From assembly GCF_002355155.1 (NCBI RefSeq), contig NZ_AP017369.1, positions 3,472,001 through 3,536,000 on the forward strand: a stretch of DNA of 64,000 nt. Direction: 5' to 3'. The notes under the pieces are model-generated. The model was not told where the DNA came from, made no database searches, and saw only the letters and a program-made list of their open reading frames with translations. A program made the position numbers and the translations under genes. Shown piece after piece: positions 1 through 8,905 of this stretch (its first letter is position 1; every line of letters starts with the position of its first letter). This stretch comes from Corynebacterium suranareeae (lineage in GTDB: Bacteria; Actinomycetota; Actinomycetes; Mycobacteriales; Mycobacteriaceae).

Positions 1-923
1 GACAATCGCTGCGGGGCATCAACGGCCTCGCGCAGACGCTGCAAACCTTCAAGGGCAGTATCAGATCCAAACGCTGCTGCAGCTCGGCGCTCAGCTTCAG
101 GGGCATCACCCGCGTTGAAAGCCAATACATAAGGCAGCACCGTGGCGTGGGTTTGCGCATGCGGAAGGTTGAATGTGCCGCCCAAAGTGTGGCAAATCTT
201 GTGGTGTAATCCGGAACCTGCGGAAGCGAAAGACACAGCTGCAAGATACGCGCCGTAGAGTGCCTGGTCCCTGCCATCGATACTGTGTGGATCTGCCACG
301 ATCTTGGGCAGTCCCTCATTCAACGCGCGGATACCTTCTGCTGCCAGCGCCGCATTGATTGGATCGGCATGTGGTCCCCACAGCGAATCAATGCAGTGCG
401 CCAAACCATTTAGCCCTGACGCCACGGACATATCAACTGGCAAAGACATGGTCAATTCAGAATCATAGATAACAGTCTGTGGCAGCACTTTTAGATCCAC
501 ACCAGTTGTTTTGCGCTGCGCTTCAGTCAAACCCCACACATTGGTAGCCTCTGAACCTGCATAGGTGGTGGGCACTGCCACGATTGGCAGGGCAGTGGTC
601 ATCGCGATTGCTTTAGCCAAACCAGTTGTCGAGCCACCACCCACACACACCAGCAAATCGATACCATTATCTGCTGCTGACTGACGGGCGCGTTCAGCTA
701 CCTCGATGGGTACGTGCATAACCACCTCGTCATACCAGAGCGCTACCTCAATGTCAGAAGTTACTTTTTGAGCAATTTCTAGTTCTCGCTCACCGGCAAT
801 GACCATGACCTTCTTGGATCCGCGGAGTTCTACTTCCTGCTTCAAAAACGTACTGGACTGCCCATATCCAAACATGACCTTTTGTGGGAGGGTGTCGTGG
901 ATGAATGCGAGTGAGTTATTCAC
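1..923 (-). CDS. tcbF: Maleylacetate reductase, iron-dependent alcohol dehydrogenase family (C-terminus cut by window edge)
   Basis: The reverse strand is open for 307 codons from a GTG at 921-923 to the window edge, so the C-terminus is missing. The translation begins VNNSLAFIHDTLPQKVMFGY, typical of maleylacetate reductases, and carries the NAD-binding glycine motif VCVGGGSTTGLAKA, then GLAHCIDSLWGPHADP and the metal-ligand region HHKICHTLGG. The enzyme reduces maleylacetate to 3-oxoadipate with NAD(P)H in hydroxyquinol/resorcinol-type ring degradation. No ATG lies further upstream in frame before the stop at 1014-1016. The transporter gene ends 90 bases upstream on the same strand, so read-through transcription is possible. 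The symbol is from memory of the gene at this position in C. glutamicum. Confidence 0.85.
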   Translation of the reverse strand, partial: MNNSLAFIHDTLPQKVMFGYGQSSTFLKQEVELRGSKKVMVIAGERELEIAQKVTSDIEVALWYDEVVMHVPIEVAERARQSAADNGIDLLVCVGGGSTTGLAKAIAMTTALPIVAVPTTYAGSEATNVWGLTEAQRKTTGVDLKVLPQTVIYDSELTMSLPVDMSVASGLNGLAHCIDSLWGPHADPINAALAAEGIRALNEGLPKIVADPHSIDGRDQALYGAYLAAVSFASAGSGLHHKICHTLGGTFNLPHAQTHATVLPYVLAFNAGDAPEAERRAAAAFGSDTALEGLQRLREAVDAPQRL

Positions 924-1013
924 GTAAAAATCACTTTCTATGTTGTAAGAGGATGGTGAAACGATTGTGGGTTGGGAACCCTGAAGCCTGCGCTCTGCGG
1001 GAGCCCGCCCGAT

Positions 1014-2516
1014 CTAGGCCTTCTTAAAAATCTGACCCGAGAAGATCGCGTGGTCTAGTTCTTCAAGTGAACGTCCCCGGGTTTCAGGGACAAACTTGGC
1101 CACGAAGGTCAAGGCAATTACTCCGACCACCGCGAAGATGAGGAAGGAGAATGTAATGCCAACTCCGGACACTAGGGCGGGGAAGAAGAGTGCTAGCACA
1201 CCGTTGACACCCCAGCCGAAGAAGACGGAGATTCCGGTGCCGATGCCCTTCATGCGGACTGGGAAAATTTCTGCCAACCAGACCCACACTGCAACGTTAA
1301 GGAAGGTCTGCATGGAGAGCACGAATCCGACAACGAGGACCATGATGGCAATGGGGCGAGCTGCATTTCCTTCTGGAAGTAACGTGCCAGCAATTGCGAT
1401 CAGAATGTGGAAGGAAGTGGTCAGGGACAAACCGATGATGAAGGTGGTGCGACGGTCAAGGCGGTCCATGTTGCGCAGTGCGATCAGGCCACCGATAACC
1501 GCTACGACACCGAAAGCAATGTTGGCCACGACTGCCATTTCTGCACTCATGCCGGATTCTTCCAGAACGCGAGTTCCGTAGTACATGATGGCGTTGATAC
1601 CGGTGAGCTGCTGGGCTACGGCGACACCGATACCTGCGATGAGCAGGCGCACCAACCACTTGTTGATCAGTACTTCTTTGATGGACATGTGGGTGTGCTT
1701 TTCATCGGCTTTCTTGGTTTTAGCGAAAGCAGCACTGTTTTCAGAGTGCACCGCGATGATTTCATCCATCTCGGTTTTCGCGCGCTCTGGGGTGCGGACG
1801 GTTTCCATGACGCGGCGGGCGTCGTCGTAACGCCCCTGGTTAACCAGCCAACGTGGTGATTCTGGCATGCGTAGCATTCCGAGGAAGAGCGCGACTGCTG
1901 GCAGGGCACAAACTGCGAACATGATGCGCCAGATACCGTCGATAACACCGTGCAGGGTCACTGCAATGATCGCGTTGATCACGAAGGCTGCTAGCTGTCC
2001 GCTAACGATTGCCAGTTCATTTCGGCCGGTCAACGATCCACGAATTTCCAGAGGTGCGAGCTCGGCAAGATAGACTGGCACGACCGTGGATGCGCCACCG
2101 ACTGCGAGGCCCAGCATGATGCGGCCTGCCACCAGCACTGCGAATCCTGGCCCGTAGAACTGTCCCATTTCTCCAGCGGGGGAGAAAACGACCAGGATGG
2201 ATCCGATAAAGAAGAGTACCGCCAAAGAAATAATTGCTTTTCGACGCCCGATTGCATCCGAAATACGCCCAGCGAACAGGGCACCTACGGCTGCAGCGAA
2301 TACCAGTGAACTGATAACAACGCCGAGCTGAAACACATTGAGCCCAAGTTCTTGTGCCATATGGCCTTCAGCACCATTGGCCACACCAGTGTCATAACCA
2401 AAGAGGAGGCCACCGAGGCAGGCGACGAGGGAGATTTGTCCCAAACGTTTTGCAGGGCGTCCTGCAATTGGTGCTGCTGTGGTCGGTTGACTTGAAGAGG
2501 CCTTGATGTCCGTCAT
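1014..2516 (-). CDS. iolT2: MFS sugar/polyol symporter, myo-inositol importer type
   Basis: This is a 500-residue major facilitator protein of the sugar porter family. It shows FGYDTGVANGAEG in the first membrane segment, GRISDAIGRRKAI between segments 2 and 3, PESPRWLVNQGR before the central loop, QQLTGINAIMYYG in segment 7 and PETRGRSLEELD at the C-terminus. The family imports hexoses or inositols by proton symport. The chosen ATG at 2514-2516 follows AAAGGACA at good spacing; a longer frame upstream has no ribosome site. It lies beside inositol-dehydrogenase-like genes and is divergent from a double IclR regulator, which supports inositol or a related cyclitol as substrate. The assignment to iolT2 rests on sequence style and position. 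Confidence 0.85.
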   Translation of the reverse strand: MTDIKASSSQPTTAAPIAGRPAKRLGQISLVACLGGLLFGYDTGVANGAEGHMAQELGLNVFQLGVVISSLVFAAAVGALFAGRISDAIGRRKAIISLAVLFFIGSILVVFSPAGEMGQFYGPGFAVLVAGRIMLGLAVGGASTVVPVYLAELAPLEIRGSLTGRNELAIVSGQLAAFVINAIIAVTLHGVIDGIWRIMFAVCALPAVALFLGMLRMPESPRWLVNQGRYDDARRVMETVRTPERAKTEMDEIIAVHSENSAAFAKTKKADEKHTHMSIKEVLINKWLVRLLIAGIGVAVAQQLTGINAIMYYGTRVLEESGMSAEMAVVANIAFGVVAVIGGLIALRNMDRLDRRTTFIIGLSLTTSFHILIAIAGTLLPEGNAARPIAIMVLVVGFVLSMQTFLNVAVWVWLAEIFPVRMKGIGTGISVFFGWGVNGVLALFFPALVSGVGITFSFLIFAVVGVIALTFVAKFVPETRGRSLEELDHAIFSGQIFKKA

Positions 2517-2600
2517 GTTGTGTCCTTTTATTTTTATGACCCACTTAGATACTGCCTGCTGTAGGGGATTAATTTCTCTACAGATTCCTTTAATCAATCT

Positions 2601-2618
2601 TTCTGAACCGATTCAGAA
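2601..2618. promoter_or_regulatory. LacI-type operator-like palindrome upstream of the inositol transporter
   Basis: TTCTGAACCGATTCAGAA has two 7-base inverted arms around a CCGA centre. It lies 85 bases upstream of the transporter start. The central CG and spacing resemble LacI-family operators. A near-identical palindrome lies inside the first oxidoreductase gene at 5015-5030. C. glutamicum has a LacI-type regulator of inositol metabolism (IpsA); I could not check whether this matches its site. Confidence 0.5.
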
Positions 2619-2784
2619 GACCTAGGGTATAAAACGGAAGTACCAGTGATCTTGAAAAGCTTGTTCCAACGACTTAAAACAACCGGGAAGGTGACCGGCC
2701 TGCGCTTTAACGCGAGACGAGACTGTGGTTTAAATCCCGCTTAACGATTCCGGCTCTCAGCTAAGGTTGCCCCCGCTTTGAACT

Positions 2785-2799
2785 ATCATCTACCGGACA
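2785..2799. promoter_or_regulatory. 15-base box shared with the oxidoreductase promoter region (copy 1)
   Basis: ATCATCTACCGGACA occurs here and, perfectly reversed, at 4486-4500. The two copies lie in the two regulatory regions that flank the tandem IclR gene, one in front of iolT2 and one in front of the oxidoreductase operon. This is the arrangement expected for an operator of the local regulator. Confidence 0.5.
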
Positions 2800-2948
2800 T
2801 CTTGTTCGTAAGATAAGCTTTTGTCAAGACTTTTTGTGCTGTAGGTTACTTTTTGTTGAAATAGTTGCCTAAACCAAGTCGTTTAGCCCTTAAAAGCACC
2901 CCATGTGGGGGCAAAATGAATAACACCCATTAGGAAATCGGATCAATT

Positions 2949-4439
2949 ATGCGCACCATTCAGTTACTCAACAAAGCCGGACTCTTAGTCAACGCTCTTG
3001 CAAAAGGACCTAAAACCCACTCTGAACTGGCTAAACAACTTGGTGAGCCCCGATCTTCCATCTACCGAATAACCTCATCTTTAGAGGAAGTGGGCTTGAT
3101 CCAGACCAACAACGAAGGCCAATTAGGACTTGGAGTTAGGATTCTGCATCTCGGTGAAAGCGCCGTAGATGCCCTGGTCAACCGCACACTCTTACGTCAA
3201 AACTTAGGTTGGCTTAGAGACCAATTAGGCATGACTGCTTTTTTCTGCACTGTGCAGCAAGATCAAATCATCTGCTTAGATAGACAAGAAGGTGCAGATA
3301 TCGATCTCATTTACCTCGCACCTGGCCGCGTTCTCCCTTCCAAAAAGGGGGCAGTGGCTCATGTTTTACAGAGAGAGGGTCCACCCAAAAGCTGGAGTTG
3401 GGATGATGGGGAACTAGCAAGTGGTGTGGCATCAGTTGCTGTTGCAGTTAAAGACTCGAGCGGAAACATTCTCGGCGCCGTTGCAGTCGCCGGACTTAGC
3501 GCCAGCATTGGAAACAACACGGAGACAATTCGGGATGCGCTGAGGAAAACTGCTGTGTCCATTGCAGATATGCCACCAGCAACTACCGAAGAGTTCGACT
3601 CCTCACGCATCAATGAACCCAATTCCCCCTCGGTGATCGTTAAAGCAGCAACGTTGTTGGAGGTGCTGCGCCACGAAGGTCAAGCAAACTCAGCTCGACT
3701 TGCCGAAGTGCTGGGGGAGCCGATCAGTTCTGTGTACCGAATGCTGCACACGTTAACCTCAATCGGTTGGGTGGAGCAGGATGGAAAACGTGGGTCATAC
3801 CGCATCGGTTTGATCATGCTCTCACTGGCTGAAGCACAGTTACGTCACATGGATTTGCGCAAAATAGCTGATCAAACCATGCGAAATATTCATGCACTGA
3901 CCGGCGAAACTACATTCTTGTGCGTTCGCCACGGCATTCGCGCAGTGTGTATCGATCGGGTCGACGGTGATCGCGTCAATAGTCGCGTACTCCAATTGGG
4001 CACGTCTTTACCCCTTCATGTTGGTGCAGCCCCACGTGCTCTCCTTGCTTTTGAGGGACGTAGGGCATGGGAAACGTATGCCACCAATTTGGGATTTGAA
4101 GGCCACAATTGGTCAAAGGGACCTTCCAGGGCTGAGCTTTTCCAGAACCTCGATGAAGACCGCAGCAAAGGATTTTGCCTGGTGGACAATGAAATTACCC
4201 CTGGGATTGCTGCAGTTGGAGCACCCATCTACAACCACAGAGGAGAAGTAGTCGCAAGCTTATCCATGAGCGGACTTCGGGAGGGAATTCTCCAGGACAA
4301 CAACGATGGCCAGTCCGCAGTTGAGTTGATTTTGCAGGGCTCAGCTGAGATCTCGAAAGCCCTTGGAGCAACGATCTTGAAAGACAATGGGGGCAACAAA
4401 ACCTTACCCCTGCCAACCCCAGTGAGTAGTGTGGTTTAA
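2949..4439 (+). CDS. Transcriptional regulator with two tandem IclR modules
   Basis: The 496-residue protein contains two full IclR units. Unit 1 has a winged helix (about residues 1-65, with ELAKQLGEPRSSIYRITSSL) and an effector domain (about 75-205). Unit 2 repeats this from about residue 227: RLAEVLGEPISSVYRMLHTL, then an effector domain with FLCVRHGIRAVCIDRV, LPLHVGAAPRALLAF and a final IAAVGAPIYNH stretch. Ordinary IclR proteins are about 250 residues with one unit. Unit 1 lacks the well-formed C-terminal part seen in unit 2 and may have lost effector binding. The gene is divergent from iolT2 and upstream of the oxidoreductase operon, which it probably controls. Confidence 0.88.
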   Translation: MRTIQLLNKAGLLVNALAKGPKTHSELAKQLGEPRSSIYRITSSLEEVGLIQTNNEGQLGLGVRILHLGESAVDALVNRTLLRQNLGWLRDQLGMTAFFCTVQQDQIICLDRQEGADIDLIYLAPGRVLPSKKGAVAHVLQREGPPKSWSWDDGELASGVASVAVAVKDSSGNILGAVAVAGLSASIGNNTETIRDALRKTAVSIADMPPATTEEFDSSRINEPNSPSVIVKAATLLEVLRHEGQANSARLAEVLGEPISSVYRMLHTLTSIGWVEQDGKRGSYRIGLIMLSLAEAQLRHMDLRKIADQTMRNIHALTGETTFLCVRHGIRAVCIDRVDGDRVNSRVLQLGTSLPLHVGAAPRALLAFEGRRAWETYATNLGFEGHNWSKGPSRAELFQNLDEDRSKGFCLVDNEITPGIAAVGAPIYNHRGEVVASLSMSGLREGILQDNNDGQSAVELILQGSAEISKALGATILKDNGGNKTLPLPTPVSSVV

Positions 4440-4485
4440 ACATTCTATTGACGTACAAAGTGATGCATGTCATGATTGAGACACT

Positions 4486-4500
4486 TGTCCGGTAGATGAT
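4486..4500. promoter_or_regulatory. 15-base box shared with the iolT2 promoter region (copy 2)
   Basis: TGTCCGGTAGATGAT is the exact reverse complement of the box at 2785-2799. It lies 128 bases upstream of the first oxidoreductase gene, within a 188-base gap that holds the presumed operon promoter. Confidence 0.5.
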
Positions 4501-4627
4501 TCTTCGTGGCTCACACCGACAGTGATCAAATTCAGCAATCAAAACCAGCCACGCTCCACCACCCATAAAATCTGCAGCACCTTAAAGCAAGCACCTTCTT
4601 TAAGGTTGCGTATTAGGAGAAAATCCC

Positions 4628-5707
4628 ATGAGTGATCAGAAAATTGTTGTCGGCTTGCTCGGTATCACCCATCCGCATGCTTCGGCTCGTGTCCGTGCAC
4701 TCCGTGAAATCGACGGGGTAGAGGTCATCGCCGCAGCTGATACCGATCCACGTCTCAACTACTTCACCGATAAATATGATGTTGAGCCTCGCGAGATCGA
4801 CGAGGTCCTGAACGATGACCGCATCAACGCCATCATGGTTCACTCTAAGAGCAAGGACATGGTCCCTCACGCCAAGCGCGCACTGGCTGCAGGCAAGTCC
4901 GTTGTCGTGGAAAAGCCCGGCGGAGGCACTGTTGCCGATCTGGAAGAACTCCTTGAGCTCAAGAACGCCGCCGATCCTTCGCAAATCGTGCAGGTTGGCT
5001 ACAACGTCCGCCTTTCTGAATCGATTCAGAGATTAAAAGAGCTTGTCGACGCCGGCCTCATCGGCGAAGTGGTCAGCGTGCAGGCACGTGGCGCTGCAAA
5101 AGTAGGTGAGCACATCACCGAACACCTCAATCAACCAGCAGATATGGGTGGAGTGCTGTGGATTCTTGGCTGCCACATGCTCGATGCCTTGGTGGAAGTC
5201 TTCGGCGCTCCAGAATCAGTGAACGCCAGGGTCCACAAAACGTCCAAGCTTTCCGACGAATCAAGTCGCGAAGATTCCGCATCAGCACTGTTGTACTACC
5301 CAGACTTCTCTGTCAGCTTCAGTTTCGATGGACACGACGATCTGGAGTGGTTCGAAAGTTCCCGCCTCACGGTCTACGGAACCAAGGGAATGATCGAGGC
5401 CGGAATTCTGCCACAGTCTTTACGCGTATACCTCAATGAATCACGTCAAGGCTGGCCACAGGGTTGGACCGAATGGACCCAGAGCTACTTCACCCCTCCG
5501 TTTGCTCGTACTGAATCGAATAAGTTCTCTGAGCTTCCAGAGCTGGAAAACATCAGCAACTTCCGCACCGAAATGCAGGGTTGGGTTAATTCCATCCGTT
5601 CCGGATCTAAAAATGTCGCACCTGTAGAAGATGCACTCACCGTCGCCCGCATCGTGCAGGCCTGCTATGAATCCGACAACAACCAGGGCATCGCAGTAAA
5701 AATCTAG
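4628..5707 (+). CDS. oxiC: Gfo/Idh/MocA family NAD(P)-dependent oxidoreductase
   Basis: A 359-residue sugar/cyclitol dehydrogenase. The N-terminal Rossmann fold starts KIVVGLLGITHPHA, where the usual GxGxxG is altered, and continues with EVIAAADTDPRL and VVVEKPGGGT, the family's EKP motif containing the catalytic lysine. The C-terminal half is the substrate and oligomer domain, with DMGGVLWILGCHMLDALVE. The start follows AGGAGAAAATCCC. It is first in an operon of four genes separated by 12-26 bases. It probably oxidises an inositol or inositol-like polyol at one hydroxyl; the precise substrate cannot be read from sequence. The symbol is from memory of the gene at this position in ATCC 13032. 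Confidence 0.8.
   Translation: MSDQKIVVGLLGITHPHASARVRALREIDGVEVIAAADTDPRLNYFTDKYDVEPREIDEVLNDDRINAIMVHSKSKDMVPHAKRALAAGKSVVVEKPGGGTVADLEELLELKNAADPSQIVQVGYNVRLSESIQRLKELVDAGLIGEVVSVQARGAAKVGEHITEHLNQPADMGGVLWILGCHMLDALVEVFGAPESVNARVHKTSKLSDESSREDSASALLYYPDFSVSFSFDGHDDLEWFESSRLTVYGTKGMIEAGILPQSLRVYLNESRQGWPQGWTEWTQSYFTPPFARTESNKFSELPELENISNFRTEMQGWVNSIRSGSKNVAPVEDALTVARIVQACYESDNNQGIAVKI
5015..5030. promoter_or_regulatory. Intragenic LacI-type palindrome
   Basis: TCTGAATCGATTCAGA is a perfect 16-base palindrome inside the first oxidoreductase gene. It differs from the one at 2602-2617 by a single central base. It may be an auxiliary operator allowing looping, or a roadblock site. Confidence 0.4.
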
Positions 5708-5733
5708 CCGTAGAAATCTAAAGGAGTAGAAAA

Positions 5734-6615
5734 ATGAAACCACAACTTATTGCGTCCTGCTGGACCAGCGCCGGAGATGCTGCACCTGATCGTGAAGATC
5801 TCAGCAGCCCAGTATCCCTCGATGAGCGCATCGCTCTTGTTGCCGAAACCGGTTGGGCAGGTATCGGACTTGTTCACGCAGATCTCATCAAAGCTCGTGA
5901 CACCATTGGTTACGAAGAACTACGTCGTCGCATCCATGCCGCCGGAATTGACATCATTGAGGTGGAATTCCTCAATGGCTGGTGGGCAACAGGTGCCGAG
6001 CGCCAAGAATCTGATGCCACCCGTGCAGATTTGTTTGCAGCAGCCAAGGCTTTGGGAGCACCTCACATCAAAGTTGGTGCAGGTGAGGGCACCAATGGAT
6101 TCGTCCCAATCGCTCAGCTCTCTAGCGCTTTTACTGATCTTGCTGCAGAAGCAGAAGATAACGGTGTGAAACTGGCACTCGAAGCCACTCCGTTTTCTCA
6201 CCTGAAAACCATCTATGACGCGCTAGAGGTGGTCAGCCACTCAGATAGTCCGTCGGCAGGTCTGATGGTTGATATCTGGCATACCGCAAAAATTGGGATT
6301 CCCAACGATGAACTCTGGCGCAACATCCCGTTGTCCAAGGTCAACGCGGTTGAGGTGGATGATGGTTTTATCGACACCCCAATTGATCTTTTCGATGATT
6401 CCACCAACCGTCGCGCCTACTGCGGCGAGGGTGAATTCGATCCCGCAAGTTTCATCCGTGGAGCCATTGATGCTGGTTGGACTGGTGCATACGGTGTGGA
6501 AATTATTTCTGCGCAGCACCGAAGCCTGCCGGTAAAAGAAGGTCTGCAGCGTGCTTTCGACACCACCATCGCTGCCTTTGAGCAAGCTGCTCGTCTTGCT
6601 CCCTCCACCAACTAA
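5734..6615 (+). CDS. Sugar phosphate isomerase/epimerase family TIM barrel
   Basis: The 293-residue protein belongs to the xylose-isomerase-like barrel family, which includes inosose dehydratase and 2-keto-myo-inositol isomerase. Visible barrel and metal-site strings include VEFLNGWW, PHIKVGAGEG, KLALEATPF, LMVDIWHTAK and GAYGVEIIS. The acidic and His residues at the ends of these strands are the expected divalent-metal ligands. It begins 26 bases after the first oxidoreductase with an AAAGGAG site. In this operon it most likely isomerises or dehydrates the keto-cyclitol made by its neighbours. The exact reaction is an inference. Confidence 0.8.
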   Translation: MKPQLIASCWTSAGDAAPDREDLSSPVSLDERIALVAETGWAGIGLVHADLIKARDTIGYEELRRRIHAAGIDIIEVEFLNGWWATGAERQESDATRADLFAAAKALGAPHIKVGAGEGTNGFVPIAQLSSAFTDLAAEAEDNGVKLALEATPFSHLKTIYDALEVVSHSDSPSAGLMVDIWHTAKIGIPNDELWRNIPLSKVNAVEVDDGFIDTPIDLFDDSTNRRAYCGEGEFDPASFIRGAIDAGWTGAYGVEIISAQHRSLPVKEGLQRAFDTTIAAFEQAARLAPSTN

Positions 6616-6639
6616 TCCTTTGAAAGGCTTTAAACTCTC

Positions 6640-7647
6640 ATGACTCTTCGCATTGCCCTTTTCGGCGCTGGCCGCATTGGCCACGTTCATGCAGCAAATA
6701 TTGTTGCTAACCCTGACCTGGAATTGGTTGTTATTGCTGATCCCTTCATCGACGGTGCAAAGCGCCTAGCCGATGCCACTGGGGCAGAGGCAGTTGCAAC
6801 ACCCGATGAGGTATTTGCCCGCGATGATATCGATGGCATTATCATCGGTTCTCCCACTGCCACCCACGTTGATCTGATCACTCGCGCAGTCGAGCATGGT
6901 ATTCCTGCACTGTGTGAAAAGCCGATTGATCTAGATATTGAAATGGTCCGTGCCTGCAAAGAAAAGATTGGTCAGGGCGCATCAAAGGTGATGTTGGGAT
7001 TCAACCGTCGTTTTGATCCTTCCTTTGCTGCTATTAATGCCCGTGTTGCAGAAAAAGAGATCGGTAACCTGGAACAACTGGTGATCATCAGTCGGGATCC
7101 TGCTCCTGCGCCCAAGGATTACATCGCAGGCTCTGGTGGAATCTTCCGCGATATGACCATCCATGATTTGGATATGGCACGCTTCTTTGTGCCCAACATT
7201 GTGGAAGTCACCGCCACCGGATCTAATGTCTTTAGCCAGGACATCGCTGAGTTTAATGACTACGACCAGGTCATCGTCACCTTGCGGGGTGCTGAGGGTG
7301 AATTGGTCAACATCGTGAACTCTCGCCACTGCTCTTATGGATACGATCAGCGCCTTGAAGCTTTTGGTTCTGAGGGCATGCTCGCAGCAGACAACATCAC
7401 ACCAACCACTGTGCGCAAGCATAATGCGGAAGGCACCAAGCAGGCTGAGCCAATCATGAACTTCTTCCTGGAACGCTATTCTGCCGCCTACCAGGCAGAA
7501 CTCGCAGCTTTTGCAAAGGGAATCCGCGATGGCCAGGGCTTTTCGCCAAGCTTTGAAGACGGCGTTATCGCCCTTGAGCTGGCCAACGCTTGCCTGGAAT
7601 CCGCACAAACTGGCCGCACAGTATCACTTACCCCAATCAACGCCTAG
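6640..7647 (+). CDS. oxiD: Inositol 2-dehydrogenase-like oxidoreductase
   Basis: The 335-residue Gfo/Idh/MocA protein is close in style to bacterial myo-inositol 2-dehydrogenases. It shows RIALFGAGRIGHVHAANI (nucleotide fold), IIGSPTATHVDL, PALCEKPIDLD (EKP motif), MLGFNRRFDPSF, GGIFRDMTIHDLDMARFF with the catalytic Asp-His region, and ECxx-less C-terminal sheet strands. It oxidises an inositol isomer to the inosose with NAD+. The third gene of the operon, it starts 24 bases after the isomerase. Paralogous to the next gene by domain, though not nearly identical. The symbol is from memory of the locus. Confidence 0.82.
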   Translation: MTLRIALFGAGRIGHVHAANIVANPDLELVVIADPFIDGAKRLADATGAEAVATPDEVFARDDIDGIIIGSPTATHVDLITRAVEHGIPALCEKPIDLDIEMVRACKEKIGQGASKVMLGFNRRFDPSFAAINARVAEKEIGNLEQLVIISRDPAPAPKDYIAGSGGIFRDMTIHDLDMARFFVPNIVEVTATGSNVFSQDIAEFNDYDQVIVTLRGAEGELVNIVNSRHCSYGYDQRLEAFGSEGMLAADNITPTTVRKHNAEGTKQAEPIMNFFLERYSAAYQAELAAFAKGIRDGQGFSPSFEDGVIALELANACLESAQTGRTVSLTPINA

Positions 7648-7659
7648 GGAGGCACTCAC

Positions 7660-8745
7660 ATGAAAAACATCACCATCGGAATGGTCGGAGTCGGCCGTAT
7701 TGGTCGCATGCACATTTCCAACATGCTCGCTGTCGCAGAAGTTTTGAAAGAGCGCGACATCAATGTTGATCTTGTACTCGCAGATGCAATGCCAGGTTTT
7801 GCGGAGCAGGTGGGCGCGGACCTGGGCGTGAAGGCGGCGGAAAGCGTCGACAAGCTTATTGAGGACGGGGTGGATGCCCTTTTCATCGCAACCAGCACCG
7901 CTGGCCACGTCGATGTTTTGCGCAAGGGCATCGAAGCAAAGCTGCCGATGTTCTGCGAGAAGCCAATCGCATCTGATGTGCCTGAATCGCTGGACATCAT
8001 CCGCGAAATCGAGGCGGCCGGCGCGACGGTGCAGGTTGGCCACCAGCGTCGTTTTGACCTCGGCTACCAGGAAGCTAAACGACGCCTAGAAGCAGGCGAA
8101 CTCGGCTGGCTCCATTCCCTCAAAGCCGTATCGGGCGATGCGTTCCCACCACCAGTATCCTATTGCGCCACCTCAGGCGGCCTTTTCCGCGACATGTCTC
8201 TGCACGATTTCGACATCATTCGCTGGCTGACCAGCCAAGACATCGTTGAAGTTTTTGCCAAAGGCAGCAACAATGGCGATCCAGAAATCGGCGCAGTCGG
8301 AGATATCGACACCGGAGCAGCCATGCTCACGCTTGCCGACGGCACCCTCGCCACCGCCATCGCCACCCGCTACAACGGTGCTGGCCACGACGTTCGACTC
8401 GATGTAATGGGATCCAAGGACTCCGCCATCGTTGGTCTTGATGAAAAAGCCGCATTCGCATCAGCCGAAGAGGGCATCACGTTCCCATCAGGTGAATCGC
8501 ACCCAACTTTTGCTGAGCGTTTCGCCGATGCATACAAAAATGAGTGCATTGCATTCGTGGAGTTGATCCTGGGAGAGCGGGAAAACCCATGTACTCCTTT
8601 GGATGCGGTCGCCGCAGCGATCGTCGCCGATGCAGCTCAGTTGTCGTTGGCCACCGGTCAACCAGTAAAGATCCCTACGGTACGTGACATCCTTGATGGT
8701 TCCGCCGAGCCAGTTGAGGTGCGTGCATTGGTTCCATCTGCTTAA
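7660..8745 (+). CDS. oxiE: Gfo/Idh/MocA oxidoreductase, inositol dehydrogenase-like
   Basis: A 361-residue paralogue of the preceding gene, with TIGMVGVGRIGRMHISNML, PMFCEKPIASD, QVGHQRRFDLGY and GGLFRDMSLHDFDIIRWL. It begins 12 bases after the previous stop with a GGAGGCACTCAC leader and is the last gene of the operon. Two such enzymes beside one isomerase suggest that several cyclitol isomers feed the same route. The symbol is from memory of the locus. Confidence 0.82.
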   Translation: MKNITIGMVGVGRIGRMHISNMLAVAEVLKERDINVDLVLADAMPGFAEQVGADLGVKAAESVDKLIEDGVDALFIATSTAGHVDVLRKGIEAKLPMFCEKPIASDVPESLDIIREIEAAGATVQVGHQRRFDLGYQEAKRRLEAGELGWLHSLKAVSGDAFPPPVSYCATSGGLFRDMSLHDFDIIRWLTSQDIVEVFAKGSNNGDPEIGAVGDIDTGAAMLTLADGTLATAIATRYNGAGHDVRLDVMGSKDSAIVGLDEKAAFASAEEGITFPSGESHPTFAERFADAYKNECIAFVELILGERENPCTPLDAVAAAIVADAAQLSLATGQPVKIPTVRDILDGSAEPVEVRALVPSA

Positions 8746-8752
8746 AGGTTTT

Positions 8753-8784
8753 GGTCGACTCACTGTTGTGGGTCGGCTTTTTGC
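8753..8784 (+). terminator. Terminator of the oxidoreductase operon
   Basis: A GTCGACTCAC/GTGGGTCGGC imperfect stem with a short loop is followed by a run of five T. It starts 8 bases after the last stop codon. Confidence 0.7.
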
Positions 8785-8905
8785 ATGCTGTTTAAACCCG
8801 ACTTGAGCCAATCTCATTAGAGGAAGATCACATTGGCTCTTGAGCAGTGCAGATTTTTGGCATGGAGGACAATTTCGGCAATAGTTTGCCATGAAAATGA
8901 GCGAT

